From positions 1-12,597 of the forward strand of contig RDOF01000063.1 in assembly GCA_011365025.1 (NCBI GenBank): a stretch of 12,597 nucleotides of DNA. The letters are read 5' to 3'. The notes below the pieces were generated by a model. It saw nothing but the letters and a program-made list of their open reading frames with translations, was not told the origin of the DNA and ran no database searches. Origin of the DNA: Candidatus Thorarchaeota archaeon (lineage in GTDB: Archaea > Asgardarchaeota > Thorarchaeia > Thorarchaeales > Thorarchaeaceae). Shown here one piece after another: positions 5,493-12,597 of this stretch. The position numbers were made by a program, and so were the translations under genes. The stretch's first letter is position 1. Every line of letters starts with the position of its first letter.

Positions 5493-6809
5493 CTAGTCTG
5501 AGGCATTTCCTGTATTTCTTACCTCATCTGGAAGTCGCCTTCTAATCAGAGTCAACATCAGTTCATGCGACGGGCGTTTACCTCGGACCAAGTCGTCGAA
5601 CATTACGAGCAATAGACTGAAGACATAGACACCCGAGAGCGGAATTAGCAGCATGAAGTCGGAGAACAAGACAACGACCATCAAGGTCACCGTAGTGGTC
5701 CCAATTAGCGATGCAGTAATGGTCAAGAGGTCAATACCCCTTCGTCTTTGGAACTCGTCCCTTGTGAATTTGAAGACCTCATCATGTCGCTTCGCTATAT
5801 CCTGCCCGCCTCCTAGCCTGGGACTTGCAAAGAGGAAAAGGAGGATGATAATTCCAAGTGGCAAAGTTATGTCCAAGATGAAGAGCAAGGGATACTGCCT
5901 CAATACACCATCGGCATATGCCAAGACGCTCAAAATCAGGCTAACAACCCACGGGATTGAAATGGCAAATAGGACGCCGAGGTCCAGCAGAGAAACATTT
6001 CCCCATCTTGTATCAACGTTCTTTAAAGTCTCCAAGGCATCGTCTGCATTAGTTGCCTCCAGAATGGTTTCTTTGTTGAAACCAAGAGCCCTACAAGCGA
6101 GTGAGATGGACCTCTCAAAGCCTTCATTCAACTGAAGCATGCCTTTCAACAGGTGAAGCGACTCCTCATCCCGGTCAACACGCAGACGCCGAATGAGAGG
6201 GAGAATGATTCCATACAGGCGCTCCATGCCAACTTCGATTGGTGTGTGCCCGAGTACATTGCGCGTAGTTGGTCGTTCTTCCGTCTTCGGTTTGAGTTCT
6301 TCACGAAGCCAGCAGAACATGAAGATGAAGCCTCCTGCCCACGCCATTCTGGCCATCCCGAGCACGTCATCGGCTGCAATTGCAAGCAGTCCGAGAGAGC
6401 TTAGAGTCAGACCCGCCGAGAACGTTGCCGACATGATGACTATGACACCAGCTGCACCATACCCCTTCCAACACCATGTCAGCACTCGAAAATAGAGGAG
6501 AGCGATGAAGAGGATAATGAAGACTAGCACCGCAGACTCGAAGAGGGAGTAGATAATGACCATTTCAGGCTCGACAGACGGAATCACGAGAACGATGAGC
6601 AACACCACTGATGATATGCCCAGTCCAAAAATAAACGGAAATAGGAGGAATACCCAGATGGCTATTCTTGCCAAGCGATTAGTGGGAGGCCACGGGCCAA
6701 AATAGCCCTTCTTGTAGAGAACGTGGATTGCGAACCAGAGAAGAATGCAAAGGACTGCCAATTCGAGAAAATTGCCCAAAATGATGGTTTGCAAGTTCAT
6801 TGTCTGCAT
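5493..6809 (-). CDS. Polytopic membrane protein of unknown function, second gene of an operon
   Basis: 438 residues with about nine predicted transmembrane helices (roughly 9-31, 47-76, 83-110, 117-146, 150-168, 277-298, 305-328, 361-384 and 387-404). Between helices 5 and 6 lies a charged soluble segment (about 170-270) containing 'EESLHLLKGMLQLNEGFERSISLACRALGF', probably helical. A second soluble loop (330-360) and the tail are rich in Arg and Lys, which suggests those parts face the cytoplasm. No transporter or enzyme signature is recognisable. ATG 6809 is supported by GAGGTG five bases upstream. That SD overlaps the stop of the preceding gene, with only nine bases between the two genes, so they are almost certainly one operon and may form a complex. 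Its stop is four bases from that of the truncated M48-like gene. Confidence 0.8.
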   Translation of the reverse strand: MQTMNLQTIILGNFLELAVLCILLWFAIHVLYKKGYFGPWPPTNRLARIAIWVFLLFPFIFGLGISSVVLLIVLVIPSVEPEMVIIYSLFESAVLVFIILFIALLYFRVLTWCWKGYGAAGVIVIMSATFSAGLTLSSLGLLAIAADDVLGMARMAWAGGFIFMFCWLREELKPKTEERPTTRNVLGHTPIEVGMERLYGIILPLIRRLRVDRDEESLHLLKGMLQLNEGFERSISLACRALGFNKETILEATNADDALETLKNVDTRWGNVSLLDLGVLFAISIPWVVSLILSVLAYADGVLRQYPLLFILDITLPLGIIILLFLFASPRLGGGQDIAKRHDEVFKFTRDEFQRRRGIDLLTITASLIGTTTVTLMVVVLFSDFMLLIPLSGVYVFSLLLVMFDDLVRGKRPSHELMLTLIRRRLPDEVRNTGNASD

Positions 6810-6814
6810 TTCAA

Positions 6815-6820
6815 CACCTC
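6815..6820 (-). promoter_or_regulatory. Shine-Dalgarno site at the operon junction
   Basis: GAGGTG on the minus strand shares bases with the TGA of the upstream gene and lies five bases before ATG 6809. This sets the start and points to reinitiation by ribosomes finishing the first gene. Confidence 0.7.
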
Positions 6821-7814
6821 AGTAGAGCGCAGTGCCGGGGAGAAGTATCGCCTCTCGCAGCTCAATCTCATTTCCGGTGAGGTAGGTCCGTCCAGTGTAT
6901 TCGAGTTCCTTGTAGGTATCCAGCACGAGTAGTCGAATTGGATGAGGGAATTGAGACCTTAAGAAGGAGAGTACGTCGCTGACTCTCACTTTGGTCAACG
7001 TATAATCAAACATCCTCGAGAAGTCCGTATAGGCCGGTCCCGTGACGCCTGATGCGTCCACCGTCGTCCGTTGAGCGTCATCAGCCAATCGAGAGAGGCC
7101 CCTAGAACCATGCACATTCAGCTCCTGACGCTCAAGAGCGCGTGCCTTTAGCCAAGCATACAACAAGGAGGCAAGGCTCAGAAAAAGAAGCATGAGCCCC
7201 AAGAGAAGGAGGAACAAGTTCATTGAATCTGAGATCACAGAAATCACGGCGAAGGCCAGAAGTGTGAATATCCCTCCAAGAAGAGTCAGGGCGCCTAGTG
7301 TGCCGAACAACGAGGCAATGACCCTGTCAGCTTGGCTCGCCGCCATTGTCAACGTTTTAGAATCGATGTCTACCCCCTGAAGTCGCTTGAGCAGATTCCC
7401 GGGCCCAAAGGCCACGAAGTTGGGGAGATACAGGTATTCCTCAGGGTAGCTGGGACTGATGATTGGCTTCACCTGTTTGTGCCCGTGGTTTGCCAGTTCC
7501 AGAGCAGTGATGGACAAGGCCAATTGGAACCGCCACATGCCCAGATAGGCGTAGTTGCTCCTGAAGTGACGCCATACAGCGATGCCTGCAATCAATACAC
7601 ACACTCCAATGAGTGTCCCAAGTAAGGATATTTCAAAAGACATGGGTCCAAAACCAGGACCTATGATAGAGAGGAGCAGAAATACAGCAAATAAAAGGGT
7701 CATCATGGCGCCAGGTGCCAAAGCGGGGTCGACATAGCGTTGCTCAGGGTACGCCTTGAGAGCTCCTTCTCTTATTCTTTGGATGACCGTTTCATCTGCA
7801 CCGCTCAACGGCAT
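6819..7814 (-). CDS. Four-helix membrane protein of unknown function, first gene of an operon
   Basis: 331 residues. A polar N-terminus (PLSGADETVIQRIREGALKA) leads into two helix pairs at about 36-54/62-82 and 165-195/198-222. A soluble segment (about 83-160) with 'NHGHKQVKPIISPSYPEEYLYLPNF' separates them, and a 110-residue soluble C-terminal domain ends in '...YTGRTYLTGNEIELREAILLPGTALY'. The family is not recognised. The frame stays open back to 7922, but I place the start at ATG 7814. GGAGGGAG lies four bases upstream of it, and a TATA box at 7854-7861 would fall inside any longer version. The next gene follows after nine bases. Together they look like a two-component membrane assembly of unknown role. 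Confidence 0.8.
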   Translation of the reverse strand: MPLSGADETVIQRIREGALKAYPEQRYVDPALAPGAMMTLLFAVFLLLSIIGPGFGPMSFEISLLGTLIGVCVLIAGIAVWRHFRSNYAYLGMWRFQLALSITALELANHGHKQVKPIISPSYPEEYLYLPNFVAFGPGNLLKRLQGVDIDSKTLTMAASQADRVIASLFGTLGALTLLGGIFTLLAFAVISVISDSMNLFLLLLGLMLLFLSLASLLYAWLKARALERQELNVHGSRGLSRLADDAQRTTVDASGVTGPAYTDFSRMFDYTLTKVRVSDVLSFLRSQFPHPIRLLVLDTYKELEYTGRTYLTGNEIELREAILLPGTALY

Positions 7815-7818
7815 GAAT

Positions 7819-7826
7819 CTCCCTCC
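7819..7826 (-). promoter_or_regulatory. Shine-Dalgarno site fixing the start at 7814
   Basis: GGAGGGAG on the minus strand, four bases before ATG 7814. Together with the TATA box at 7854-7861 it defines a short leader and rules against the longer reading from 7922. Confidence 0.75.
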
Positions 7827-7853
7827 GATTCGAAGGTATGAATGTAGACTCGT

Positions 7854-7861
7854 CATATAAA
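7854..7861 (-). promoter_or_regulatory. TATA box of the two-gene membrane operon
   Basis: The minus strand reads TTTATATG, close to the archaeal TTTATATA consensus. Transcription would start near 7831, leaving a leader of about 17 bases that holds the SD site. Confidence 0.7.
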
Positions 7862-7978
7862 GGCTGCGCGGAGAGTGAAGGATCGGTCGGTGAAAATCGT
7901 CATGAAGCAGAGCGTGTCCCAATCATTCTGTCACCATAGCCCCCATGAGAACACCGTACGGGTTGTTGAAACCAATGC

Positions 7979-7995
7979 ACATAATAATTCATATG
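7979..7995 (+). promoter_or_regulatory. AT-rich promoter element of the S9 peptidase gene
   Basis: ATAATAATTCATATG, 31-45 bases before ATG 8026, is the only TATA-like stretch in this divergent gap. A start of transcription near 8015-8020 would give a very short leader. No SD precedes ATG 8026, which fits translation of a nearly leaderless message. Confidence 0.4.
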
Positions 7996-8025
7996 AGGGC
8001 TTGAACAAAACCTCAACGTAAAGAA

Positions 8026-9891
8026 ATGAAAAGATGGGAAACAGCAGTGAAGCCAGAGAATGAAGAAATACTGCTCGAGGAACTCATTGCTCTACCTTTG
8101 CAGTTCTGGGGCTTGTTAGGGAGAAGTAGCAACAGAATTGCATTCGTATCAAACAAGACTGGACGATTGGAGCTCCATCTGCTTGACTTGGACAAGAGGG
8201 AGTTCTCTCAACTCACACACGGAGAGTATCCAGTAAGTCCAACAGGCTTACATAAATGGGCACCCGATGACTCATATCTCCTCTTTCCGAAAGACCCAGT
8301 TCCAGGCAATGAGAAGAATGATATTTTCAGGATATCAGTGCCGAATGGAGAAGTGACAAGACTCACGGATACTCCTCAATCCCGTGACGATGTAATGGAA
8401 GTCAGTCATGATGGAAAGTACATTGTGTTCTTCTCTGATCGCGTGAATGGTATCGCCCAGATCTTTCGAATGAATCCCGATGGGACCAACGTGACTCAGC
8501 TGACAGATCACTCACGTCCAGTGTCATTCTGGACGGAAGCAGTGGTATCTCCAGATGATGAATGGATTGCCTACAATGCAAATGAGTCCGAAGACCTTCA
8601 GAATCTTGATGTCTGGCTAGTTAGGATGGATGGTTCAGAGAAGAAGAAGGTCTTCGGGGTAAGAGATGGTTCGAAGGACCTGATCTTTGACTGGTCCAAA
8701 GACGGAACAATGCTCCTGATTGGGTCCGACCATTCAGGAATCGAGCAAGCAGGAGTCTATCATCTCGCCTCAGGAGAGGTCAAATGGTTCGGAGATGCTC
8801 GGGCACCAGAAACTCCAATTCAATTCACTGGCGATGGCAAGAGAATCATTGTTGGGCGCGACATCGATGCAGTACAGAAGCTGCTTCTTTATGATATAGA
8901 AACTGGAGAAGAGCGCATCCTCGATATTCCTTCAGGGTTTGCAGGTGCCCTGCGCCAACCCAACAAGGGGCATAGTCTGCTCCTTGGGCATCAGGACACG
9001 ACCCACAGAATGCGGTTTCTACTCTATGACCTTCAGAAACACAACTATGAGGAGGTCATCCCTGCAGAGCATGGAAGATACACCCCTGACGATTTCCATG
9101 CGGGGGAATACATCAGCTACCCCTCCGGTGATGTGAAGATACATGCGATTCTCTACAGGCCCAAGAACACTGACCCAGATGAAAAGCTGCCGGCAATTGT
9201 AATGCCACATGGTGGGCCAACTGGTCAGTATTATCGACTCTTCGATGAAGACGCCCAGCTCTTCGCAAGCAGGGGATGTGTCACTCTACTTCCAAATGTA
9301 AGAGGGTCCACTGGCTATGGAGTGGAGTTTCGCGATGCCTGTCTGAACGACTGGGGTGGAAAGGACCTCGATGACATTGAGGCAGGTGTCACCTATTTAC
9401 GGAGTCTGAACTACGTTGACTCGAACCGAATCGGAATTCATGGCGGCAGTTACGGAGGTTACATGACTTTCATAGCGGTCACGAAGAAACCCGACCTCTG
9501 GAAGGCTGCCTCGGCATGGATGGGTATATCATCACTGAAACGTATGTATGAGAAATGCAAAGAGACCTTTCCAGCACTCTCATTCTACCTTGAAGAGCAA
9601 ATGGGGAAGCCTGAGGATGAGGGAGTTCTCGAATTATGGGAAGACCGAAGTGCAATCAACTTCGTTGAGAACATGACCGCAAAGCTGCAGATGATTCATG
9701 CTGAGAACGACCCTCGATGCCCTATTGAGCAGTCGGAGATGTTCCGAGACCGCCTTCTCGAACTGGGAAAGAAGGAGGGAGTAGACTTTGAGTTCATTCG
9801 TCTAACAAAGGAAGGACATGGATCCTTTGATACTGACCAACGAGTGAGGCTGAAACGTCATGTTCTCGACTTCTTTCAGAGGAATCTGTGA
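8026..9891 (+). CDS. S9-family serine peptidase (acylaminoacyl/prolyl oligopeptidase type)
   Basis: 621 residues, no signal peptide, so cytoplasmic. Residues about 30-370 form a TolB/WD40-like propeller with repeated 'V.SNKTGRLELHLLDL', 'DIFRISVPNGEVTRLTDTP', 'IFRMNPDGTNVTQLTD' and similar blades. Residues about 385-621 are the alpha/beta-hydrolase domain: P394-H-G-G-P (oxyanion region), 'VRGSTGYG', the nucleophile elbow G-G-S475-Y-G-G, D562 in 'AENDPRCPIEQS', and H598 in 'KEGHGSF'. The triad spacing (87 and 36) matches the family (porcine prolyl oligopeptidase S554/D641/H680). It should cleave short peptides or acylated N-termini, the propeller acting as a size filter; the exact preference cannot be told. 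ATG 8026 lacks an SD but follows an AT-rich promoter at leaderless distance. It converges on the isochorismatase-type gene. Confidence 0.92.
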   Translation: MKRWETAVKPENEEILLEELIALPLQFWGLLGRSSNRIAFVSNKTGRLELHLLDLDKREFSQLTHGEYPVSPTGLHKWAPDDSYLLFPKDPVPGNEKNDIFRISVPNGEVTRLTDTPQSRDDVMEVSHDGKYIVFFSDRVNGIAQIFRMNPDGTNVTQLTDHSRPVSFWTEAVVSPDDEWIAYNANESEDLQNLDVWLVRMDGSEKKKVFGVRDGSKDLIFDWSKDGTMLLIGSDHSGIEQAGVYHLASGEVKWFGDARAPETPIQFTGDGKRIIVGRDIDAVQKLLLYDIETGEERILDIPSGFAGALRQPNKGHSLLLGHQDTTHRMRFLLYDLQKHNYEEVIPAEHGRYTPDDFHAGEYISYPSGDVKIHAILYRPKNTDPDEKLPAIVMPHGGPTGQYYRLFDEDAQLFASRGCVTLLPNVRGSTGYGVEFRDACLNDWGGKDLDDIEAGVTYLRSLNYVDSNRIGIHGGSYGGYMTFIAVTKKPDLWKAASAWMGISSLKRMYEKCKETFPALSFYLEEQMGKPEDEGVLELWEDRSAINFVENMTAKLQMIHAENDPRCPIEQSEMFRDRLLELGKKEGVDFEFIRLTKEGHGSFDTDQRVRLKRHVLDFFQRNL

Positions 9892-9966
9892 ACTGATACG
9901 TAGGTTCAGTTTGAGTCCCGCCCGAAGATCACATTGATTAGAGCGCTCATCTTGACTCAGCCAATC

Positions 9967-10635
9967 TCAAGGGAGCGCCTTCATAATCTCGTCTGCAGTC
10001 AGCACCCTCGCAAAGCCCTTTCTTAGCACCTTCAATTCAGGCTCTTGCATCTCAGGAGCATCGGTCGATGTCACATCACTTCCGAAGACAACTTTGAAGC
10101 TTCTTTCATATGCCTGCCGTGCCGTAGACCCGCAGCAGTAATTTGTTAATGTACCACAGATTATCACTGTGTCCTTCTCCATATTCTTCAATATGGTTTC
10201 CAGAGGTGTGTCGTAGAATGCCCCATAGGATGACTTCCTGATCACTATCTCATTCTCTCTAGGTTCGAGCTCGTGCCAGACCCGTCCTTCCACATAGAAT
10301 AACGAGAAGTCAATCTCAATTTCTGCATATCGTCCGGGCATGGTCTTTCCAGTCTTGGGACGGTCCAAGTAGTTGTGAGTCTTGGAATACACGGTGAAGA
10401 TCACGGGAATATCCCTGGCTCTGCAGTGTTCGATTAACTTCTTGATGCCAGGAACTTGTCTTGTTGCTTCAGGAACCCAGTCGGGCGACCAATGAGGCTT
10501 GACAAACTCATCTTGCATGTCAATCACAAGCAAGACACAATTCTCAGGTACAATCTCGAAATGCGCATCGCCTTCGTTATATGCAGTTCTCGCTAAAAGA
10601 AGCACATCACTTTCGCTAAACTCGCCAACCTTCAT
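9967..10635 (-). CDS. Isochorismatase-family cysteine hydrolase
   Basis: 222 residues with the family's Rossmann-like fold and triad. D39 lies in 'VLLVIDMQDEF', K134 in 'IVIRKSSYGAFYDTPL', and C167 in 'GTLTNYCCGSTARQAYERSF', matching the consensus GxxTxxCVxxTxR. 'IPVIFTVYSKTH' and 'VFGSDVTSTDAPEMQ' are the usual strand ends. Relatives hydrolyse amides or vinyl ethers (nicotinamidase, N-carbamoylsarcosine amidase, isochorismatase); nothing here fixes which. A second cysteine (C168) follows the nucleophile where relatives often have Val. The 30-residue N-terminal extension before the first strand is charged, without a signal. ATG 10635 has AAGGG a few bases upstream. It converges on the S9 peptidase (75 bases apart) and diverges from the surface protein gene. 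Confidence 0.9.
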   Translation of the reverse strand: MKVGEFSESDVLLLARTAYNEGDAHFEIVPENCVLLVIDMQDEFVKPHWSPDWVPEATRQVPGIKKLIEHCRARDIPVIFTVYSKTHNYLDRPKTGKTMPGRYAEIEIDFSLFYVEGRVWHELEPRENEIVIRKSSYGAFYDTPLETILKNMEKDTVIICGTLTNYCCGSTARQAYERSFKVVFGSDVTSTDAPEMQEPELKVLRKGFARVLTADEIMKALP

Positions 10636-10778
10636 TCGTTTCCCTTCACGCAGCTTTGCTTCCGACTAGTGATTGGTACAGTATTTTGATTTCTATCAAG
10701 GTATCGATTCTCGGAATATTCTCATCATGCTACGGCACTCTACACAGCTCTTGTAGGCACAGAAAAAGAAACGAGAAT

Positions 10779-10786
10779 GTATATTA
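10779..10786 (+). promoter_or_regulatory. TATA box of the beta-helix surface protein gene
   Basis: GTATATTA follows an A-rich stretch (10761-10777). Transcription near 10808 would give a leader of about 25 bases containing GGAG at 10821-10824, nine bases before ATG 10834. Confidence 0.6.
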
Positions 10787-10833
10787 GAGCAGGTTGAGAC
10801 TGAGCTTTCATCGTGGAGCAGGAGCCATGTTTC

Positions 10834-12597
10834 ATGTCGAGAGGAACTGGAGCCATCTTGTTGTTGCTGCTTATTGCCATCCCTCTAGCCTTCGCTACGA
10901 TGGGGGAGAGAAACTCAGTAACTTCCACAGTTCAGACTGATTTGTCAAGCAGTATGGGCGAGCTTACGCCTCATGAGCCGATTGTCATAACGAATAATAC
11001 TGACTTCACTCTTCAGGGCTGGCCAGGAGATGGCAACACAACTTCACCGTATGTAATATCGGGTCTTCTACTCTCTCCAAGCCCCGGAACTTATGCTCTG
11101 AACATCTCCGGGACTGTAACAGCAAACTACGTTGTGATCAACTGCAGTGTCAACGGTGGTGGCGATGCCGATGGTTTCTACCTTGGGGCGGGACAGGCAA
11201 CAGTCACTGAGTGCAACTTCACGGAGGTCAGCATCGGGATTGCCCTCACAGGTCTCGAGAATGCGACGGTCCAGATGTGCAACATGAATGTGACGGGGAG
11301 TCAAAGCGCACTTCAGGTCGAGAATTGCAACAACACAGTCATAGAGATGTGCAACATCTGGAATGCAGGGGTGGCAGTGACGACGTCTCCCCTTACTCAA
11401 ATGACTGCCTGCTTCATCTACGACTCGGAATCAACAGCTATCAGCATTTCGGAGTCAGACGACTGCACCTTGTCAGGCCTCATTGTGATAGGAGGGGATG
11501 GGGACGGAATCGTTGTCGATCGCTGCGACTTTGCCTTTGCCATAGGCAATACAGTCACAAACGCTACCGGCACTGGCTTCTCCGTTGTAGATTCGACTGG
11601 CGGCTACTTCTATAGCATACAGTCGATAGGAAACAATGTGGGGGTACTTATTGACTCGGTCAATGAGTCTGCATTCATGTCATTGTTGACGCATCATTGC
11701 AGCGATTCCGGGGTCCTGCTTATCGCGACAAATGAGACGGAGATATCATCGAGCTGCTCGTACGCAAATGGCGCTCACGGTATCGAGATAGCCGGCGGGT
11801 CTTACAATACTCTAGTTGGGAACTATCTTGGTTTCAATGTCCTCTCGGCGGCGCTGGATAATGGCGTGAACAACGCATGGGATGACGGTGGCGTCCTTGG
11901 CCGAGGCAACTATTGGGGCTCCTATGATGGCGTCGGTGACCAAGAAGTCCCAGGAAGTGGTGGAGGAATTGACCACTATCCCCATCTCTGGGTATTCCCA
12001 GAGATAACACCCACATGGAGAGAGAGGTTCATTGAGTCAGGCAACAACGACGAACTGGTCGCGTGCTACTTCCAAGGAACAAAGCCATTCATGTGCATGG
12101 TCACGATTAATGGAGTCATGGTTTCATTTGAGATTCTCGATGAAAGCGCAGACCGCAAGTTCGTATTCATCGGTTCAAGGCCCGTGGGCGTCTACAACTA
12201 CTCCATCTTCATTACCTATGAGTGCGGCATCGTTCTTGAGAGCCGTACCATGGTCACAATTCTCCCCCAAGAGGGACCAAGAATCAATGCATATGAGATC
12301 ATTTCGGGAGATCCTGCGGCAGGGTCGCCTATTACGATTAGGCTCGAGGTGACTGACAGAACTTCGATTAGACATGTTGCATTGACCTACTATGTCAACG
12401 GGGTTCTCACATATGACGTCAATGTGACTGCAGTCTATGACCACGGTATCTGGGAAAACGACCTCACGACGCAATGGTGCGACGTAACGTTGCCGGAACT
12501 CCTGTCTGAGGGGGATTTTGTGGAGTTTCAAGCATTCGCACGGGATGACTTCAACATGTGGGGTAGCTCTGAGGTCTGGAACTTCACAGTTGGTCCT
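10834..12597 (+). CDS. Secreted NosD-type beta-helix protein with Ig-like domains, 3' truncated
   Basis: 588 codons are visible and the frame is still open at the window end. Residues 1-22 form a Sec signal (MSRGTGAILLLLLIAIPLAFA). Residues 50-77 hold the typical opener 'IVITNNTDFTLQGWPGDG...SPYVISG'. From about 78 to 350 runs a right-handed parallel beta-helix of roughly 22-25-residue coils ('NCSVNGGGDADGFYLG', 'CNFTEVSIGIALTGLENATV', 'CNIWNAGVAV'). The cap motif N359-Y-W-G-S-Y-D-G follows, with 'IDHYPHL'. Then come two beta-sandwich, Ig-like regions (about 375-460 and 465-588; 'INAYEIISGDPAAGSPITIRLEVTD'). Many NxS/T sequons suggest heavy N-glycosylation outside the cell. It probably binds or cleaves polysaccharide, or serves in the cell coat. 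ATG 10834 is preferred over ATG 10827, whose frame closes quickly. A C-terminal anchor may lie beyond the window. Confidence 0.88.
   Translation, partial: MSRGTGAILLLLLIAIPLAFATMGERNSVTSTVQTDLSSSMGELTPHEPIVITNNTDFTLQGWPGDGNTTSPYVISGLLLSPSPGTYALNISGTVTANYVVINCSVNGGGDADGFYLGAGQATVTECNFTEVSIGIALTGLENATVQMCNMNVTGSQSALQVENCNNTVIEMCNIWNAGVAVTTSPLTQMTACFIYDSESTAISISESDDCTLSGLIVIGGDGDGIVVDRCDFAFAIGNTVTNATGTGFSVVDSTGGYFYSIQSIGNNVGVLIDSVNESAFMSLLTHHCSDSGVLLIATNETEISSSCSYANGAHGIEIAGGSYNTLVGNYLGFNVLSAALDNGVNNAWDDGGVLGRGNYWGSYDGVGDQEVPGSGGGIDHYPHLWVFPEITPTWRERFIESGNNDELVACYFQGTKPFMCMVTINGVMVSFEILDESADRKFVFIGSRPVGVYNYSIFITYECGIVLESRTMVTILPQEGPRINAYEIISGDPAAGSPITIRLEVTDRTSIRHVALTYYVNGVLTYDVNVTAVYDHGIWENDLTTQWCDVTLPELLSEGDFVEFQAFARDDFNMWGSSEVWNFTVGP

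Noticed and set aside
5653..6135. 160-codon plus-strand frame inside the nine-helix membrane gene
   Set aside because: It is the antisense shadow of a strongly hydrophobic coding region; the composition (Lys, Arg, Ser) is what the complement of such codons gives.
7815..7922. 36-residue N-terminal extension of the first membrane-operon gene
   Set aside because: A TATA box and the best SD both lie inside this stretch, and its translation (His- and Arg-rich) does not resemble a signal peptide or domain.
11211..11615. 134-codon plus-strand frame within the beta-helix gene
   Set aside because: It is an out-of-frame shadow of the repetitive beta-helix codons, extremely rich in Arg, His and Cys.
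1..12597. CRISPR arrays, tRNA or rRNA genes, insertion sequences
   Set aside because: I saw no regularly spaced repeats, no cloverleaf-like or rRNA sequence, and no transposase or terminal inverted repeats. The only large repeat is the M48-like gene duplication.

Overview
The window looks like an archaeal chromosome segment. Evidence for this is TATA-like boxes about 25 bases ahead of inferred transcription starts, strong GGAGGTGA-type Shine-Dalgarno (SD) sites, a winged-helix regulator with a FilR1-like C-terminal half, and a secreted NosD-type beta-helix protein with many N-glycosylation sequons. Moderate GC and the 'GWPGDG...SPYVISG' opening of the beta-helix protein recall Asgard archaea, particularly Thorarchaeia-like genomes. 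That placement is inference, because no rRNA, ribosomal protein or eukaryotic-signature gene is present.

Layout, left to right. Bases 1-120 hold the 3' end of an unidentified plus-strand gene. It faces a minus-strand four-helix membrane protein (132-551). A 430-base non-coding stretch follows, with a possible gene relic (630-758) and a TATA box. Next comes a plus-strand run: a six-helix membrane protein resembling an M48 metalloprotease without zinc ligands (986-2032), a GNAT acetyltransferase (2115-2666) and a class II aldolase (2718-3377). A minus-strand winged-helix regulator (3403-4176) is divergent from a two-gene operon of very small proteins (4269-4735), which ends in a strong hairpin terminator. 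A truncated second copy of the M48-like gene (4928-5488) abuts, tail to tail, a minus-strand operon of two unidentified membrane proteins (5493-7814). A cytoplasmic S9 serine peptidase (8026-9891) converges on an isochorismatase-family hydrolase (9967-10635). Divergent from that hydrolase, a large secreted beta-helix/Ig-like surface protein (10834 onward) runs off the right edge.

How the parts relate. No single pathway links these genes. The soluble enzymes look like housekeeping or accessory metabolism. Three features invite follow-up: the duplicated inactive M48-like membrane proteins, the regulator facing a tiny cytosolic/membrane protein pair, and the unidentified two-gene membrane operon. 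Several starts were moved downstream of the longest possible reading frame because a strong SD site or a TATA box lies inside the longer version (starts at 551, 4176, 4269 and 7814).
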